Positions 50,270 through 59,345 of a DNA stretch of 64,000 nt are shown here, piece after piece. The notes beneath the pieces were generated by a model. That model was not told the origin of the DNA, did not search any database, and saw only the letters and a program-made list of their open reading frames with translations. The stretch is from Flexifilum sp963727545. GTDB lineage: Bacteria; Chloroflexota; Anaerolineae; Aggregatilineales; Phototrophicaceae. Position 1 is the stretch's first letter, and each line of letters begins with the position of its first letter. Position numbers and translations under genes: made by a program. The stretch is from contig CAVSGS010000008.1 in assembly GCA_963727545.1 (NCBI GenBank), forward strand, positions 6,867-70,866, in the 5' to 3' direction.

Positions 50270-50581
50270 ATGGCGATTCACGAGCGCCAATATTATCGCA
50301 GCCTGAGCGAAGATCAGATTTTCGTGCAGCTCACCAGCGAAGGACACGCACCCACCCGCGTCGCCGATGCACCGGGCACGGTTTATAGCAACCACCGCCA
50401 CAGCTGCGACCTGATTCTGGCATTTTTGCAGGGCAGCGCCGACATCCAGATCGGCGACAAGCAGTATCCCTGCATCGCCGGTGATCGGTTGAACGTTCCC
50501 GGCGCGCGCCCGCACTCCGGCGTCGTCGGCGAGCATGGCGTCGTCTACTTGATGACGCAGATGGAAAACTGCGCCGACTGA
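50270..50581 (+). CDS. small cupin-domain protein
   Basis: 103 residues, one cupin barrel: 'TVYSNHRHSCDLILAFLQGSADIQIGD' holds motif 1 with the metal-binding His-His, and 'YPCIAGDRLNVPGARPHSGVVG' holds motif 2 with the last His. The ATG follows 'GAGGAGGAAATT', a strong ribosome site. Function cannot be deduced; such minimal cupins may bind metal or small ligands. A perfect-looking hairpin lies downstream. Confidence 0.8.
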   Translation: MAIHERQYYRSLSEDQIFVQLTSEGHAPTRVADAPGTVYSNHRHSCDLILAFLQGSADIQIGDKQYPCIAGDRLNVPGARPHSGVVGEHGVVYLMTQMENCAD

Positions 50582-50621
50582 GCCGCAGCGCTCATCCGGC
50601 TAAATTCGCTAGCTTTTACCA

Positions 50622-50648
50622 GCGCCTAGTGCGATCGCATTAGGCGCG
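50622..50648. repeat. hairpin downstream of the cupin gene
   Basis: Arms GCGCCTAGTGCGA and its near-complement through CGCATTAGGCGC. No T run follows, so it is not a typical terminator, but it may end or protect the cupin message. Confidence 0.5.
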
Positions 50649-50757
50649 CTGTGGCTTTCCGGCAGTTTCGCCCTCGGATTGATCGCTGGTGCTCGTTTTC
50701 GAGCGGACTTTTCGGTATGCTGCTGCCGCGTTAGACAGCTAGAGGAGCGCAAGCCTG

Positions 50758-51342
50758 ATGAAGAACGTCCCCTTTACGTTTGATCTCCCCGCGCCGGATT
50801 TCGTGCCGTCGGCGTATGACCACCGCACCGAGCGCACCCTGAGCGACATGAACGGGTACTATCTCGACCAAGCCGCTTACGCGGCGGCGCTGGCGGAGGG
50901 TGACCGCCGCTTGTACGAGGTCTACGAAATCCTGCGTCCGCCGGTCGCCGGGGAACTGCTGCACGGCGTTTCAGTCGTGCATCCGGGCAAGATCGGCGCT
51001 GAGTATCACATGACCAAGGGGCATTTCCACGCCGTGCTGGAGACCGGCGAGGTCTACTACTGCCTCAAAGGTCGCGGCTGCATGGTCATGGAAACGCCGG
51101 AAGGCGAGTGGGCGGTCGAGGAACTGCGCCCCGGCAAAGTCCTCTACGTGCTGCCGCGCTGGGCGCATCGCTCGGTCAACGTCAGCCCGGACGAAGACCT
51201 GATTTTCTTCTTCATCTATCCGGGCAACTCCGGGCACGACTACGGCACCATCGAGCGGCAGGGCTTCCGCAAATTGGTCGTCGAGCGGGACGGCGCTCCG
51301 GCGATCATCGACAATCCGCGCTGGCAGCCGCCGCAGCCCTGA
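50758..51342 (+). CDS. pgiA: archaeal-type cupin glucose-6-phosphate isomerase
   Basis: 194 residues, matching the cupin GPI family (archaeal PgiA) in length and motifs: 'EVYEILRPPVAGELLHGVSVVHPGKIGAEYHMTKGHFH' (in parts) holds the metal-binding HxH and Glu, then 'GEVYYCLKGRGCMVME', and 'VLPRWAHRSVNV' gives the fourth ligand. It interconverts glucose-6-phosphate and fructose-6-phosphate using a bound metal. The ATG follows 'GAGGAG'-like 'TAGAGGAGCGCAAGCCTG'. It faces the KDPG aldolase gene tail to tail. Confidence 0.85.
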   Translation: MKNVPFTFDLPAPDFVPSAYDHRTERTLSDMNGYYLDQAAYAAALAEGDRRLYEVYEILRPPVAGELLHGVSVVHPGKIGAEYHMTKGHFHAVLETGEVYYCLKGRGCMVMETPEGEWAVEELRPGKVLYVLPRWAHRSVNVSPDEDLIFFFIYPGNSGHDYGTIERQGFRKLVVERDGAPAIIDNPRWQPPQP

Positions 51343-51353
51343 CGATACGGGCG

Positions 51354-52028
51354 TTATTTCGCCCGCAGCCGCGCGATCAACGCCAGCGTCGAGCGGGTCA
51401 GGTCGGTGATCGCGGTGGTGTCGCCCGCCTTGATCCAGTCCTTACGGAGCAAGCCGCTGCCCATCCCGACGCAGGCGACCCCGGCGTCAAACCACGCCTT
51501 GAGATTGGCTTCCTCGGCGGTGACGCCGCCGGTCGGCATGATGCGGCTCCACGGACGCGGGGCGAGCACGTCCTTGACGAAGCCCGCGCCGCCCGCCGCG
51601 CTGCCGGGGAACAGCTTGACGATCTCGACGCCCGCTTCTTCGGCAGTGGCGATCTCGGTGAGCGTCCCGCAGCCGGGCAGGTAGGCGATCTTGCGCCGGT
51701 TGCACAGCCGCGCGATCTCCGGGTTAAAGGTCGGTCCGACGATGAAATTCGCGCCATAGGCGAGGAACAGCGCGGCGGTCGGCGCGTCGTCGACCGAGCC
51801 GACGCCGAGGATCATCTGGGGATAGGTGGCAGCGCAGTATTTTACTAATCCCCGGAAGACTTCCAGCGCCGATTCGCCGCGATTGGTGAATTCGAGCAGG
51901 TGACTGCCACCGTCCGCCAGCGCGCCCGCCAACTGCTGCGCGACCTCCAAATCGGCATGATAGAACAGTGGCACCATCCCGTCTGCCAAAATTGTGTTGT
52001 AAACGGTTAATCGATCAAATTGAGCCAT
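51354..52028 (-). CDS. eda: KDPG/KHG aldolase
   Basis: 224 residues of class I aldolase TIM-barrel type. Motifs: 'MVPLFYHADLEVAQQLAGAL', 'LLEFTNRGESALEVFRGL' (Glu of the catalytic site, normally EIT/EFTxR), 'ILGVGSVDDAPTAALF' and 'YLPGCGTLTEIATAEEAGVEIVKLFPG' with the Schiff-base Lys in VKLFP. It splits 2-keto-3-deoxy-6-phosphogluconate to pyruvate and glyceraldehyde-3-phosphate in the Entner-Doudoroff or uronate pathways. Single gene; ends twelve bases from the end of pgiA on the opposite strand. Confidence 0.88.
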   Translation of the reverse strand: MAQFDRLTVYNTILADGMVPLFYHADLEVAQQLAGALADGGSHLLEFTNRGESALEVFRGLVKYCAATYPQMILGVGSVDDAPTAALFLAYGANFIVGPTFNPEIARLCNRRKIAYLPGCGTLTEIATAEEAGVEIVKLFPGSAAGGAGFVKDVLAPRPWSRIMPTGGVTAEEANLKAWFDAGVACVGMGSGLLRKDWIKAGDTTAITDLTRSTLALIARLRAK

Positions 52029-52099
52029 TATTTCCCCCGCTGCGATCCGTTTTGCCCCAGTCTAGCCTGTCAAGCAATGGGCAACAAGAAAATAAACGA

Positions 52100-52174
52100 C
52101 CTCACCCCGACCTAACGGTCGTGCCCTCTCCACAAAGTGGAGAGGGCGGCTGAGCGTAGCGAAGCGGGTGAGGT
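52100..52174. repeat. 'CCTCACCCCGACC' repeat with hairpins
   Basis: Outer arms CCTCACCC (52100) and GGGTGAGG (52167-52174) enclose hairpins CGACCTAACGGTCG and CCCTCTCCAC/GTGGAGAGGG. The full unit closed by both outer arms is seen best here. Confidence 0.75.
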
Positions 52175-52195
52175 GTTTTCAAACTACAAGAGACC

Positions 52196-52434
52196 TGCTT
52201 GATGATAGGGCAAACGCATCAAATTTCTAAATACGATAATTAACCGCCAAGGACGCCGTGCAACCTTCGGTTGCCTACGCCAAGGAGAAACATTGAAAAG
52301 CCCTACTTCACTCGATCAAAGGACATACTTAAAGGCTGTTAGCAGCATAAAAGCCTCTAAAAAATCGTCTTTCTTGGCGATCTTGGCGACTTGGCGGTTC
52401 AAATTGATTTTGATGCGTTTGCCCTGCTTGATGA
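52196..52434. mobile_element. MITE-like element with terminal inverted repeats and 10-base target duplication
   Basis: Perfect 16-base terminal inverted repeats GGGCAAACGCATCAAA (52208-52223) and complement (52409-52424), flanked on both sides by the direct repeat TGCTTGATGA (52196-52205 and 52425-52434). Inside lie facing 'AACCGCCAAGGACGCC' and 'GGCGACTTGGCGGTT' arms and a GCAACCTTCGGTTGC hairpin. No open frame. Looks like a non-autonomous transposon. Confidence 0.7.
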
Positions 52435-52506
52435 ACTGCGAGACCGGATTGGTTCTAGCTGCCCGTGTTACACTGAGCGAAAAAATGGACTTGGAGATTT
52501 TTCCTG

Positions 52507-53475
52507 ATGAATTCTGATGCTTTGGTGCTGCGCTCCGGGCAACCGCTGACCCGGTTGGCGCTGGGCGGCTCGCTGTTCGGCGCGGACGTGTGGGATGCGG
52601 CGCGCGAAGCCGAGCGGCTGGCGACGCTCGACGCGGCGCTGGGGGCGGGTATCAACCACTTCGACACCGCCTCCGGCTACGGCGATGGCGTCTCCGAGCA
52701 GGTGTTGGGCAAGTTCAGCGCCGACAAGCGCGATCGGCTGTTTATCGCGTCGAAAGCCGCCAGCGACGAGATGAGCGCTGACCGGATGCTGGCAGCGGTC
52801 GATCAGAGCCTCGCGCGGCTGCAAACCGACCAGATCGACCTGTATTACATCCACTGGCCCCGCGCGGGCAAGGACGCGCGTCCGCTGCTGGAAGGGCTGG
52901 AAACGGGCGCGGGCGCAGGGCAAAATCCGGCTGATCGGCGTGAGCAACTTCAACGTCGAGCAGATGGCGCAGGTCGCCGAAGCCGGACGCATCGACGCGC
53001 ATCAACTGAACTACAGCCTGCTCTGGCGCTTTGCCGAAGCCGACGTGATCCCCTACTGCCGCGATCACGGGATCGCCGTCGTGACCTATGCCTCGATTGC
53101 GCAGGGCGTGCTGACCGGCAAGTTCGCGCGCGACCCCAGCGGGCAGCTCGACGCCTTCCGCGCCGGGACGGTTCACTTCGAGCCGAGGTCTGGGCGCACG
53201 TTTACGCGGCGGTCGAGGCGATGAAGCGCGTCGCCGAGCGCGCCCAGCGCCCGCTGACGCAGTTGGCGATCCGCTGGGTGCTGCAGCAGCCGGACATCGC
53301 CAGCGCGATTGTCAGCGCCAAGACGCCGGATCAGCTTGAGCAGAACGCCGCCGCGCTCGACGGCGAGATCGCCGATGAGGTGTTCGCCGCGCTGACGGCG
53401 ATCAGCGACGAGGCGATGACAGCACATCCCCAATACCGGCAATATGTATCGCTACTATCCGTGAGGATAGCTTGA
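52507..53475 (+). CDS. aldo/keto reductase, two compensating frameshifts
   Basis: One frame stays open for 322 codons but the middle is out of register. The ends are AKR: 'ALGGSLFGADVW', 'HFDTASGYGDGVSEQVLGKF' (catalytic Asp and Tyr), 'LFIASKAA' (Lys), 'IDLYYIHWPR' (His), and 'LTQLAIRWVLQQPDIASAIVSAKTPDQLEQNAAAL' at the other end. Between ~52905 and ~53190 the right frame is the next one: 'RARAQGKIRLIGVSNFNVEQMAQV', 'INAHQLNYSLL'-like 'IDAHQLNYSLLWRFAEADVIPYC' and 'VVTYASIAQGVLTGKFA'. Corrected, it is a complete NADPH-dependent reductase of ~320 residues with unknown substrate. Confidence 0.82.
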   Translation: MNSDALVLRSGQPLTRLALGGSLFGADVWDAAREAERLATLDAALGAGINHFDTASGYGDGVSEQVLGKFSADKRDRLFIASKAASDEMSADRMLAAVDQSLARLQTDQIDLYYIHWPRAGKDARPLLEGLETGAGAGQNPADRREQLQRRADGAGRRSRTHRRASTELQPALALCRSRRDPLLPRSRDRRRDLCLDCAGRADRQVRARPQRAARRLPRRDGSLRAEVWAHVYAAVEAMKRVAERAQRPLTQLAIRWVLQQPDIASAIVSAKTPDQLEQNAAALDGEIADEVFAALTAISDEAMTAHPQYRQYVSLLSVRIA

Positions 53476-53485
53476 AAGAAAAATG

Positions 53486-53548
53486 GAACCGCCAAGACGC
53501 CGTGCAACCTTCGGTTGCCAGTAGGGGCGCAGCGCGCTGCGCCCCTAC
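53486..53548. repeat. repeat fragment and palindrome
   Basis: 'GAACCGCCAAGACGCC' and hairpin GCAACCTTCGGTTGC (a fragment of the element at 52196-52434) directly joined to a GTAGGGGC palindrome with inner arm GCAGCGC (53521-53548). The palindrome appears to have inserted into the other repeat. Confidence 0.75.
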
Positions 53549-53607
53549 AAATGATGAAGATGCGTTTTTCAAGCAATGAACTTGAATCCACTTAAGGAGA
53601 ATTTTTG

Positions 53608-54549
53608 ATGGCAGTTTCGGGTATCGACAATCAAGTGATCGGGCAAATTTGCATCATCGTGCGCGACGTCGAGGCGACGGCGCAGCGCTACGCCGAGATC
53701 CTCGGTTTTGACGCAGGCGACTTTCAGGTCACGGAACTGCACGACCAGACCGAAGCGACCTATCACGGTAAGCCGACCGACGCGCGCGCCAAGCTGACCG
53801 CCTTCAACATCGGGCGCATCCAGTTCGAACTGCTTCAGCCGCTCGAACCGCCGAGTGCGTGGTGGGACTACCTCGATCAGCACGGCGAGGGCGTGCATCA
53901 CGTCGCCTTCTTCGTCGCCAAAACCGAGCCGGTGGCGCAGTCTTTCAGGGACGAGGGCTATCAGGTCACGCATCAAGGGCTGTTCACCGGGCAGACCGGC
54001 AGGTACACCTATCTCGACACCGACCGCGACCTCGGCGTGGTGATCGAACTGCTGGAAGTCTTCAGCGGCATCCCGACCTTCAACGTGCTGTCCTTCCCGG
54101 CGGACAAGGGCATCGGCACCGACGTGGTGTGTCAGGTCGGGATGATCGTCAGCGACATCGCGGCGACGGCGCAGCGCTATCACGAGGTGCTCGGCGTGCC
54201 GCTGCCGTCGATCCAGACCACGCTGGGCGATTCGACCTACAAGGGGCAGCCGTCCAGCGCGACCGCCAAGCTCGCTTTCATGAACTTTGGGCAGGTGACG
54301 ATTGAGCTGATCCAGCCGGACGAGCAGCCGAGCGTCTGGCGCGATTACCTCAACGCGCGGGGCGAAGGCGCGCAGCACATCGCCTTCCAGATTGGGGACA
54401 CGCAGCAGGTCGTCGCGCACTTCGGCGCAAACGGGATCGAGGTGGCGCAGCAGGGCTTGTACAGCGACAAGAGCGGCATGTACACCTACATGGCGAGCGA
54501 CGACGCGCTCGGTACGACGATTGAACTGCTGGAGAGTTTTAAGAAGTAG
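53608..54549 (+). CDS. two-domain VOC (glyoxalase-fold) protein
   Basis: 313 residues from ATG 53608, with 'AAGGAGAATTTTTG' before it. Two tandem VOC domains: residues ~8-150 ('QICIIVRDVEATAQRYAEILGF', 'FELLQPLEPPSAWWDYLDQHGEGVHHVAFFV') and ~172-312 ('CQVGMIVSDIAATAQRYHEVLGV', 'IELIQPDEQPSVWRDYLNARGEGAQHIAFQI'). The pattern resembles methylmalonyl-CoA epimerase-like and isomerase-like VOC proteins, with metal ligands His and Glu in 'GxHHVAF' and 'IELLE'. Substrate unknown. The two domains are about as alike as an old internal duplication would be. Confidence 0.82.
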   Translation: MAVSGIDNQVIGQICIIVRDVEATAQRYAEILGFDAGDFQVTELHDQTEATYHGKPTDARAKLTAFNIGRIQFELLQPLEPPSAWWDYLDQHGEGVHHVAFFVAKTEPVAQSFRDEGYQVTHQGLFTGQTGRYTYLDTDRDLGVVIELLEVFSGIPTFNVLSFPADKGIGTDVVCQVGMIVSDIAATAQRYHEVLGVPLPSIQTTLGDSTYKGQPSSATAKLAFMNFGQVTIELIQPDEQPSVWRDYLNARGEGAQHIAFQIGDTQQVVAHFGANGIEVAQQGLYSDKSGMYTYMASDDALGTTIELLESFKK

Positions 54550-54557
54550 AAAATACG

Positions 54558-54703
54558 ACCCCACCCCCGACCCCTCCCCGATTTCAGGGAGGGGCGCAAA
54601 CCGACTGTAGATTGCGTTGGTTGTCTTCGGAGCGAGGTTGGTAGGGGCGCACGGCTGTGCGCCCTTTGATGACCCATAGGGGCACAGCACGCTGTGCCCC
54701 TAC
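54558..54703. repeat. repeat cluster after the VOC gene
   Basis: CCACCCCCGACCCC unit with CCCTCCCC/GGGGAGGG hairpin (54558-54597), GTAGGGGCGCAC hairpin (54641-54664) and GGGGCACAGC hairpin (54677-54703). Confidence 0.8.
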
Positions 54704-54718
54704 AAAATCATTGGCGTG

Positions 54719-55978
54719 TTACGAACTCGCCCGCAGCGGTTGATCGTCGCTGGCGGTGGCGAGGCTTTCGTCAGCGGCGGCGAGTTCTTCGACGCTGAGT
54801 CCCTTGAAGACGGGCAGGAAGTGCATCCCTAAGCTGAATGCCAGCGTCAGGATGGCGACGACGCCCAGCGCGGTCGCCCATTCGGGCCACGCCGGGACGT
54901 AGACCGAGACCGGCGGATCGGTCAGCACCGGCGCGGTCGAGAGCGGCTGCGTGAACGCCAGCAGGGTCGTGTGCCAGCGGTTGGCGATCAAGCCCGCCAT
55001 CGCCAGCCCGCTGCCGATAGTCAGCAGCAGGATGCTCTGCCGCGATCGCGCGCGGATCAGCAGGAAAGCGGCGACCACGCCGCCGAGGATCATCTCCCAC
55101 GCCCAGAACGAGACCGCAAACGGTCCGTTCATCAGCACGGTATCGGCTTCGGTGCGTCCGGGGACGTAGCCATAACTCCCGGCGGTCGTATCCCAGAAGC
55201 GCATGTAGAGGTAGAGCAGCAGCACCGCCGCCGAAATCTGCCCGACTTCGAACAGCACCTTCTTCGGCACCAGCGTGCGCTTGCCCACCCACTGCACCAG
55301 CAGCGTCATGTGAACCGAGAACGCCATCCCCGCCGCGACTGCCGAAATGATGAACAGCAGCGGCATGGTGGCGCGGAACAGCGCCGCTCGCCCGATCACC
55401 ACGCCGTAAGTGCCGCCCAAGCTCGATTGGTGCAGCAGCGACAGGCACAAGCCGATCACCGCCAGCACGGGCGCGAAGCGATGGATGCGATGACCGAAGC
55501 TGCGCAGGAAGCCGAAGCGGTCGAACAACGGCAGCTCGATCACCATCGGGAAGACTTCGAGCAGCAGCACCGAGAAATAGAGCGTGATGCAGAGCGTCAC
55601 TTCCCAGAGCATCGAGTGCGTATTCCAGTACACCCAAGGATGCCAGAAGCGATCCGGTCGCCCGATGTCGAGCAGCAGGCAGAGCAGCGCGCCGCTGTAG
55701 CCGAGCAGACCGATGAACACGGCGACGCGCGCCAGCGGTTGATACTGGCGCCGTCCGAGCAGATAGGTGATCGCGGAGAGCGAGAAGGCGCCCGCGCTTA
55801 AGCCAACACAGGACAGGTCGAGCGTGATCCACACGCCCCAAGGGGCGCCGTCGGTCAGCCCGGTGACGCCCAACCCGTACATGAACACCTGATACGCGCC
55901 GAGCAAGCCGACGCCGATCAGCCCGATCAGGAGGGCGATCCAAGCCCAGAACGGATTGATGCTTTGTAGTCTCCTCAT
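54719..55978 (-). CDS. nrfD: NrfD/PsrC-family quinol-oxidising membrane subunit
   Basis: 419 residues from ATG 55978, about ten membrane helices. 'WAWIALLIGLIGVGLLGAYQVFMYGL', 'APWGVWITLDLSCVGLSAGAFSLSAI', 'RFWHPWVYWNTHSMLWEVTLC' and 'LPLLFIISAVAAGMAFSVHMTL' are the recurring NrfD/PsrC pattern (menaquinol site with polar residues in helices). It passes electrons between menaquinol and the iron-sulfur subunit. It follows the ferredoxin gene with a 2-base gap and ends the three-gene set with the 17-heme cytochrome. Confidence 0.88.
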   Translation of the reverse strand: MRRLQSINPFWAWIALLIGLIGVGLLGAYQVFMYGLGVTGLTDGAPWGVWITLDLSCVGLSAGAFSLSAITYLLGRRQYQPLARVAVFIGLLGYSGALLCLLLDIGRPDRFWHPWVYWNTHSMLWEVTLCITLYFSVLLLEVFPMVIELPLFDRFGFLRSFGHRIHRFAPVLAVIGLCLSLLHQSSLGGTYGVVIGRAALFRATMPLLFIISAVAAGMAFSVHMTLLVQWVGKRTLVPKKVLFEVGQISAAVLLLYLYMRFWDTTAGSYGYVPGRTEADTVLMNGPFAVSFWAWEMILGGVVAAFLLIRARSRQSILLLTIGSGLAMAGLIANRWHTTLLAFTQPLSTAPVLTDPPVSVYVPAWPEWATALGVVAILTLAFSLGMHFLPVFKGLSVEELAAADESLATASDDQPLRASS

Positions 55979-55980
55979 GA

Positions 55981-56817
55981 TCAAGCCTTTGGCAGCAGAT
56001 AAAAGACGCGCGGTTTGGTGCCCAAGTCGCTGCGGAGCACGACCGCTTCGCGATTCTTCATCGCCCGCGACGCCGGACTCTCCGGGTCACGCAGGTCGCC
56101 GAAGACGCGCGCCTCGGTTGGACAGATGTTGCAGCAAGCGGGGGTCGCCGCGCGATCGTAGCCGGGGCGCAGCCCGCGCTCGGCGGCGGCATCGAGCCGC
56201 TGCGAGCAGAAGGTACATTTTTCGACCACACCGCGCGGACGGCGCGGCACTTCCGGCTCGCCCCAGACGCCGATCTGCGGGTTGACGTCGGTGCGCTCCT
56301 CCCAGTTGAAGACGCGCACCCCGTAGGGGCAGGCGACCATGCAGTAGCGACAGCCGATGCACTTGTCGTAGTCCATCGCCACCAGCCCGTCAGGACGGTG
56401 ATAGGTGGCGTGAACCGGGCAGACGAAGACGCAGGGCGCATTCTCGCAGTGCATACAGGGACGGGTCAGGAACACCGGCTTGGCGAAGGTCGTCTGATCC
56501 TCGATCAGGATGTTCCAGAGATGCCCCTCCTGCGTGTCGTTGGTCGCCTCGCAAGCGTAGACGCAGCGGTGACAGCCGATGCACTTCTCGAGGTCGATCA
56601 CCATCGACCAGTAGGGTCCCTCAGTCGAGGTTTCCTCGGCTTGGGCGAAGGGGTCGTTGTGGACGCGGAACCACTCCCAGACCCATTCCGCGCCGACCAG
56701 CCCCACGCCCAAACCGAGCGCGAGGCGGACGAATTCACGGCGGGTCAGTTCACGGGTGTGATCCCCGTTCTTTTCAGTTGGTTTTTCCAGTGTCGGTTCG
56801 GGTGTGGGTTCGGTCAT
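55981..56817 (-). CDS. nrfC: four-cluster ferredoxin subunit (NrfC/HybA/PsrB type)
   Basis: 278 residues. A twin-arginine type leader ('LTRREFVRLALGLGVGLVG') indicates Tat export. Cysteine groups for four [4Fe-4S] clusters: 'CIGCHRCVYAC', 'CMHCENAPCVFVC', 'CIGCRYCMVAC' and 'CTFC...CCNIC'. It links the multiheme cytochrome and NrfD in an Nrf/Psr-type respiratory complex on the outer membrane face. Its start overlaps the cytochrome stop by ATGA and its stop abuts nrfD, so the three are one transcription and translation unit. Confidence 0.92.
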   Translation of the reverse strand: MTEPTPEPTLEKPTEKNGDHTRELTRREFVRLALGLGVGLVGAEWVWEWFRVHNDPFAQAEETSTEGPYWSMVIDLEKCIGCHRCVYACEATNDTQEGHLWNILIEDQTTFAKPVFLTRPCMHCENAPCVFVCPVHATYHRPDGLVAMDYDKCIGCRYCMVACPYGVRVFNWEERTDVNPQIGVWGEPEVPRRPRGVVEKCTFCSQRLDAAAERGLRPGYDRAATPACCNICPTEARVFGDLRDPESPASRAMKNREAVVLRSDLGTKPRVFYLLPKA

Positions 56818-59287
56818 TTCAACCTCCCGATACGAATAATGACGAAGGCGATCACCACCAGCACCAGCGCGCCAATCGCGCCGCCGACGATGCCGGTATT
56901 CAGGTTATCGGCAGCGGTGGTTTTCAGTTCGCCGACCTGCGTTTCCAGCGAGGTAAGCTGGCTTTTCTCCTGATCGGTCAAGTTCGCCGTGCCGCTGCTG
57001 AGCAGGTGGATATTGCCGTGACAGTTGGCGCAGATGCCGGGGTCGATCAGCATTGAGTGCCCGGTCTGGGTCGTGAAGACGCCGTTCTCCTGCGTGCGCT
57101 TGACCATGTGACAGTCGACGCAGGTCATATCTTGACCCATGTGGATGTCGTCGGTCTTGGCTTCGCTGTGGCAGGATTCGCAGGTGTCGTTGACGTTGTC
57201 CAAGATCAGCCCGTTGTTGTGCGGCGTGTGACAATCCACGCAGTCGATCCCGGCGGAGGCGTGATTGCTGACCAGCCATTCGTCGTAGGTCGGGGCGTGC
57301 TCGCCGGTGTGACATTTGCCGCAGACTGCCGAGTTGGTGGCGATTTCGACCGGTCCCGGCGGGTGCTCGGTCGTGCTGGTGACGTAGTGACAGTCGCTGC
57401 AAACCACGCCCTCGAAGCTGTACTGTCTCGGTGCGCGGATCGTAGCCGCTGGCGTGACAGCTCATGCAGTAGCTCGGTCGTCCCTGCGCCGCAAACTCGT
57501 TCAGGAACACCGGGTCAAGCGAGGCGTTGGCGTGGGGCGATGCCTGCCACTGCCGGTATTGATCGGCGTGACACTCGGCGCAGTTGGTCGGGTCTTCGAC
57601 CGGGACGGTCGAGACGTTGGAGGGCGTCGTCGTCTGGACGATGCCCAGTTCGAGCGCGGCGGCGTCGAGCAGCGTCGAGGTGTAGGAGTAGTTATGGACG
57701 CCGAGACTGCCGTCCTTCGAGACGAACGCCAGCGCGTCGAGCACCCACTGCGGCGTATCCGGCTGCGCTTCGACGGCGGCTTGCGCGGCGGTCAAGCGCT
57801 GCAAAATGCCGGACTGGATGTTTTCGACGAAGCGCTGCATGTAGTCGCGGCTGAGGTCGGTGTGACAGCCGGTACACGAGTTCGGGCTGACCATCCTCGG
57901 CTTGACCGGGGAAGACCGGACTCATGGTGTGGCTGCCCGAATGCCACGTCACGCCGGTTTCGACGGTGTCGGGCATGTGACAGTCGGTGCAGATCGCGCC
58001 TTCGGTGAAGTGCTTCGACGGCACGCCGGTGATTTGATCGACGACCTGCTCGCCTTCGAACATCGCCTTGACCGGGTTATGCACCTGCTGCAAGCGGTCG
58101 TCGGCGTGGCAGCTCACGCACAGGGCGTAAGGATGCTTGGCTCAACTCGTAATCGAGCGGCTCGTCGGCGTGCATCGAGTGGCAGGAAGTGCAGGTGACG
58201 CCGTACTGCGCCGACGTCGAGCGTGACCGGATCGGGCGCGGTGCCTTCGCGGTCGCCGTTGCTCCGTCTCGGTGATCAACTGCTCGGTCAGGCGGTAGTC
58301 GCCGCTGTGACATTCGAGACAGGTCGGGTCGGCGTAGTCGCTGCCTTCCATGCTTTGCAGCGCGTTGGCGTGCCCGGAGTGCAGCCACTCGTTGTACTGC
58401 ATGTTCTGGCTGTTGGCGTGCTCGGAACTGCTCCAGTGAGCGCTGTCGTCGGGCATGGAGAACGTGAGGTACTGCGACAGGTCGTCGCCGGGGCGATAAT
58501 CGGTCGAGTAGGGTCGCTGGGTATTCGGATCGACCCCCTGACTATGACAGGCGCCGCAGACCTGCGCGTCGGCGCTGACGGTGATCGCCGCGCGAATCTG
58601 CGCGATCTCCTCGTCGGTGGGATTGCGCCCGACGTCCTGCGCCGTATCGACGTGGACGCTGCCGGGACCGTGACAGTCCTCACACTGGACGCCGTCGTCT
58701 TTCCAGCGCCCGCGATCGGCGTTCAAGCCGGTGGTGTGGCAGCCGGCGCAGCTTTGATTCCAGTCGTAAGCCGGATCATCCCAACTTTCCGCCGGAGTGT
58801 ACGGCTCCCATTTCCCCTCGGCGACGTTCCACTCCGCCGGGAGCACCCGGTACTCGTTGCGATCCACTTCGTAGAGGAAGCGCTGAACGTTGCGCCCGGA
58901 ACCGACGACGTAAGCGAGATCGTCCATGGTGAAGGCGCGCGGGGCGTCTTCGCCGGGGAACTGAACCATGCGCACGTCCTCGCCCTGATCGAAGTCCGCC
59001 GTGATATTCTTCGGCTTGGCTTCTTGCAGGGTGAGCGCGTGGCGCGTGTCGGCGTGATCGGTGGCGACACTGCGATGGCAGGATCGACACTCATCCGCGC
59101 CGACGTAGTCTGCGCCCGCCTGAGGGCTTGGCTCAGTCGTGGCAGACGGGGCAGGCTCGGTACTCTCGGCGGTCTGGCTCTGAACCGGCGTCGGAGTGCT
59201 GAGCAAAAACAGCCCCGCGCCGATCAGCAGCAGCCCGCTGAGCGCGAGCGTGATGCTTCGGTATTTCCAAAAACGACGATGATTCAT
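56814..59287 (-). CDS. membrane-anchored multiheme cytochrome c, 17 CxxCH motifs, several frameshifts
   Basis: Start ATG 59287 ('MNHRRFWKYRSITLALSGLLLIGAGLFLL') gives a signal peptide. Counting in the register that restores heme motifs I find CxxCH 17 times: CRSCH, CAGCH, CEDCH, CGACH, CLECH, CTSCH, CVSCH, CTDCH, CTGCH, CAECH, CMSCH, CSDCH, CGKCH, CVDCH, CESCH, CVDCH and CANCH. The first part ('YVGADECRSCHRSVATDHADTRHALTLQEA') is cytochrome c554-like. A C-terminal helix ('GGAIGALVLVVIAFVIIRIGRLK') anchors it. Frame changes occur near 58260, 58210, 58140, 57900 and 57422. It heads the operon with the nrfC- and nrfD-type genes; the terminal acceptor is not known. Confidence 0.75.
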
Positions 59288-59345
59288 GATAGTGCAGCCT
59301 TCTGTAAACATAAGATGGCGTCTACAAACTCGATGAGTTGAGTTC

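Larger units (their letters stand above)
52029..52506. other. 478-base intergenic region
   Basis: Divergent gap between the aldolase and the aldo/keto reductase. Apart from one CCTCACCCCGACC repeat and the transposon-like element at 52196-52434, it carries only a short AT-containing leader. No gene seen. Confidence 0.7.
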
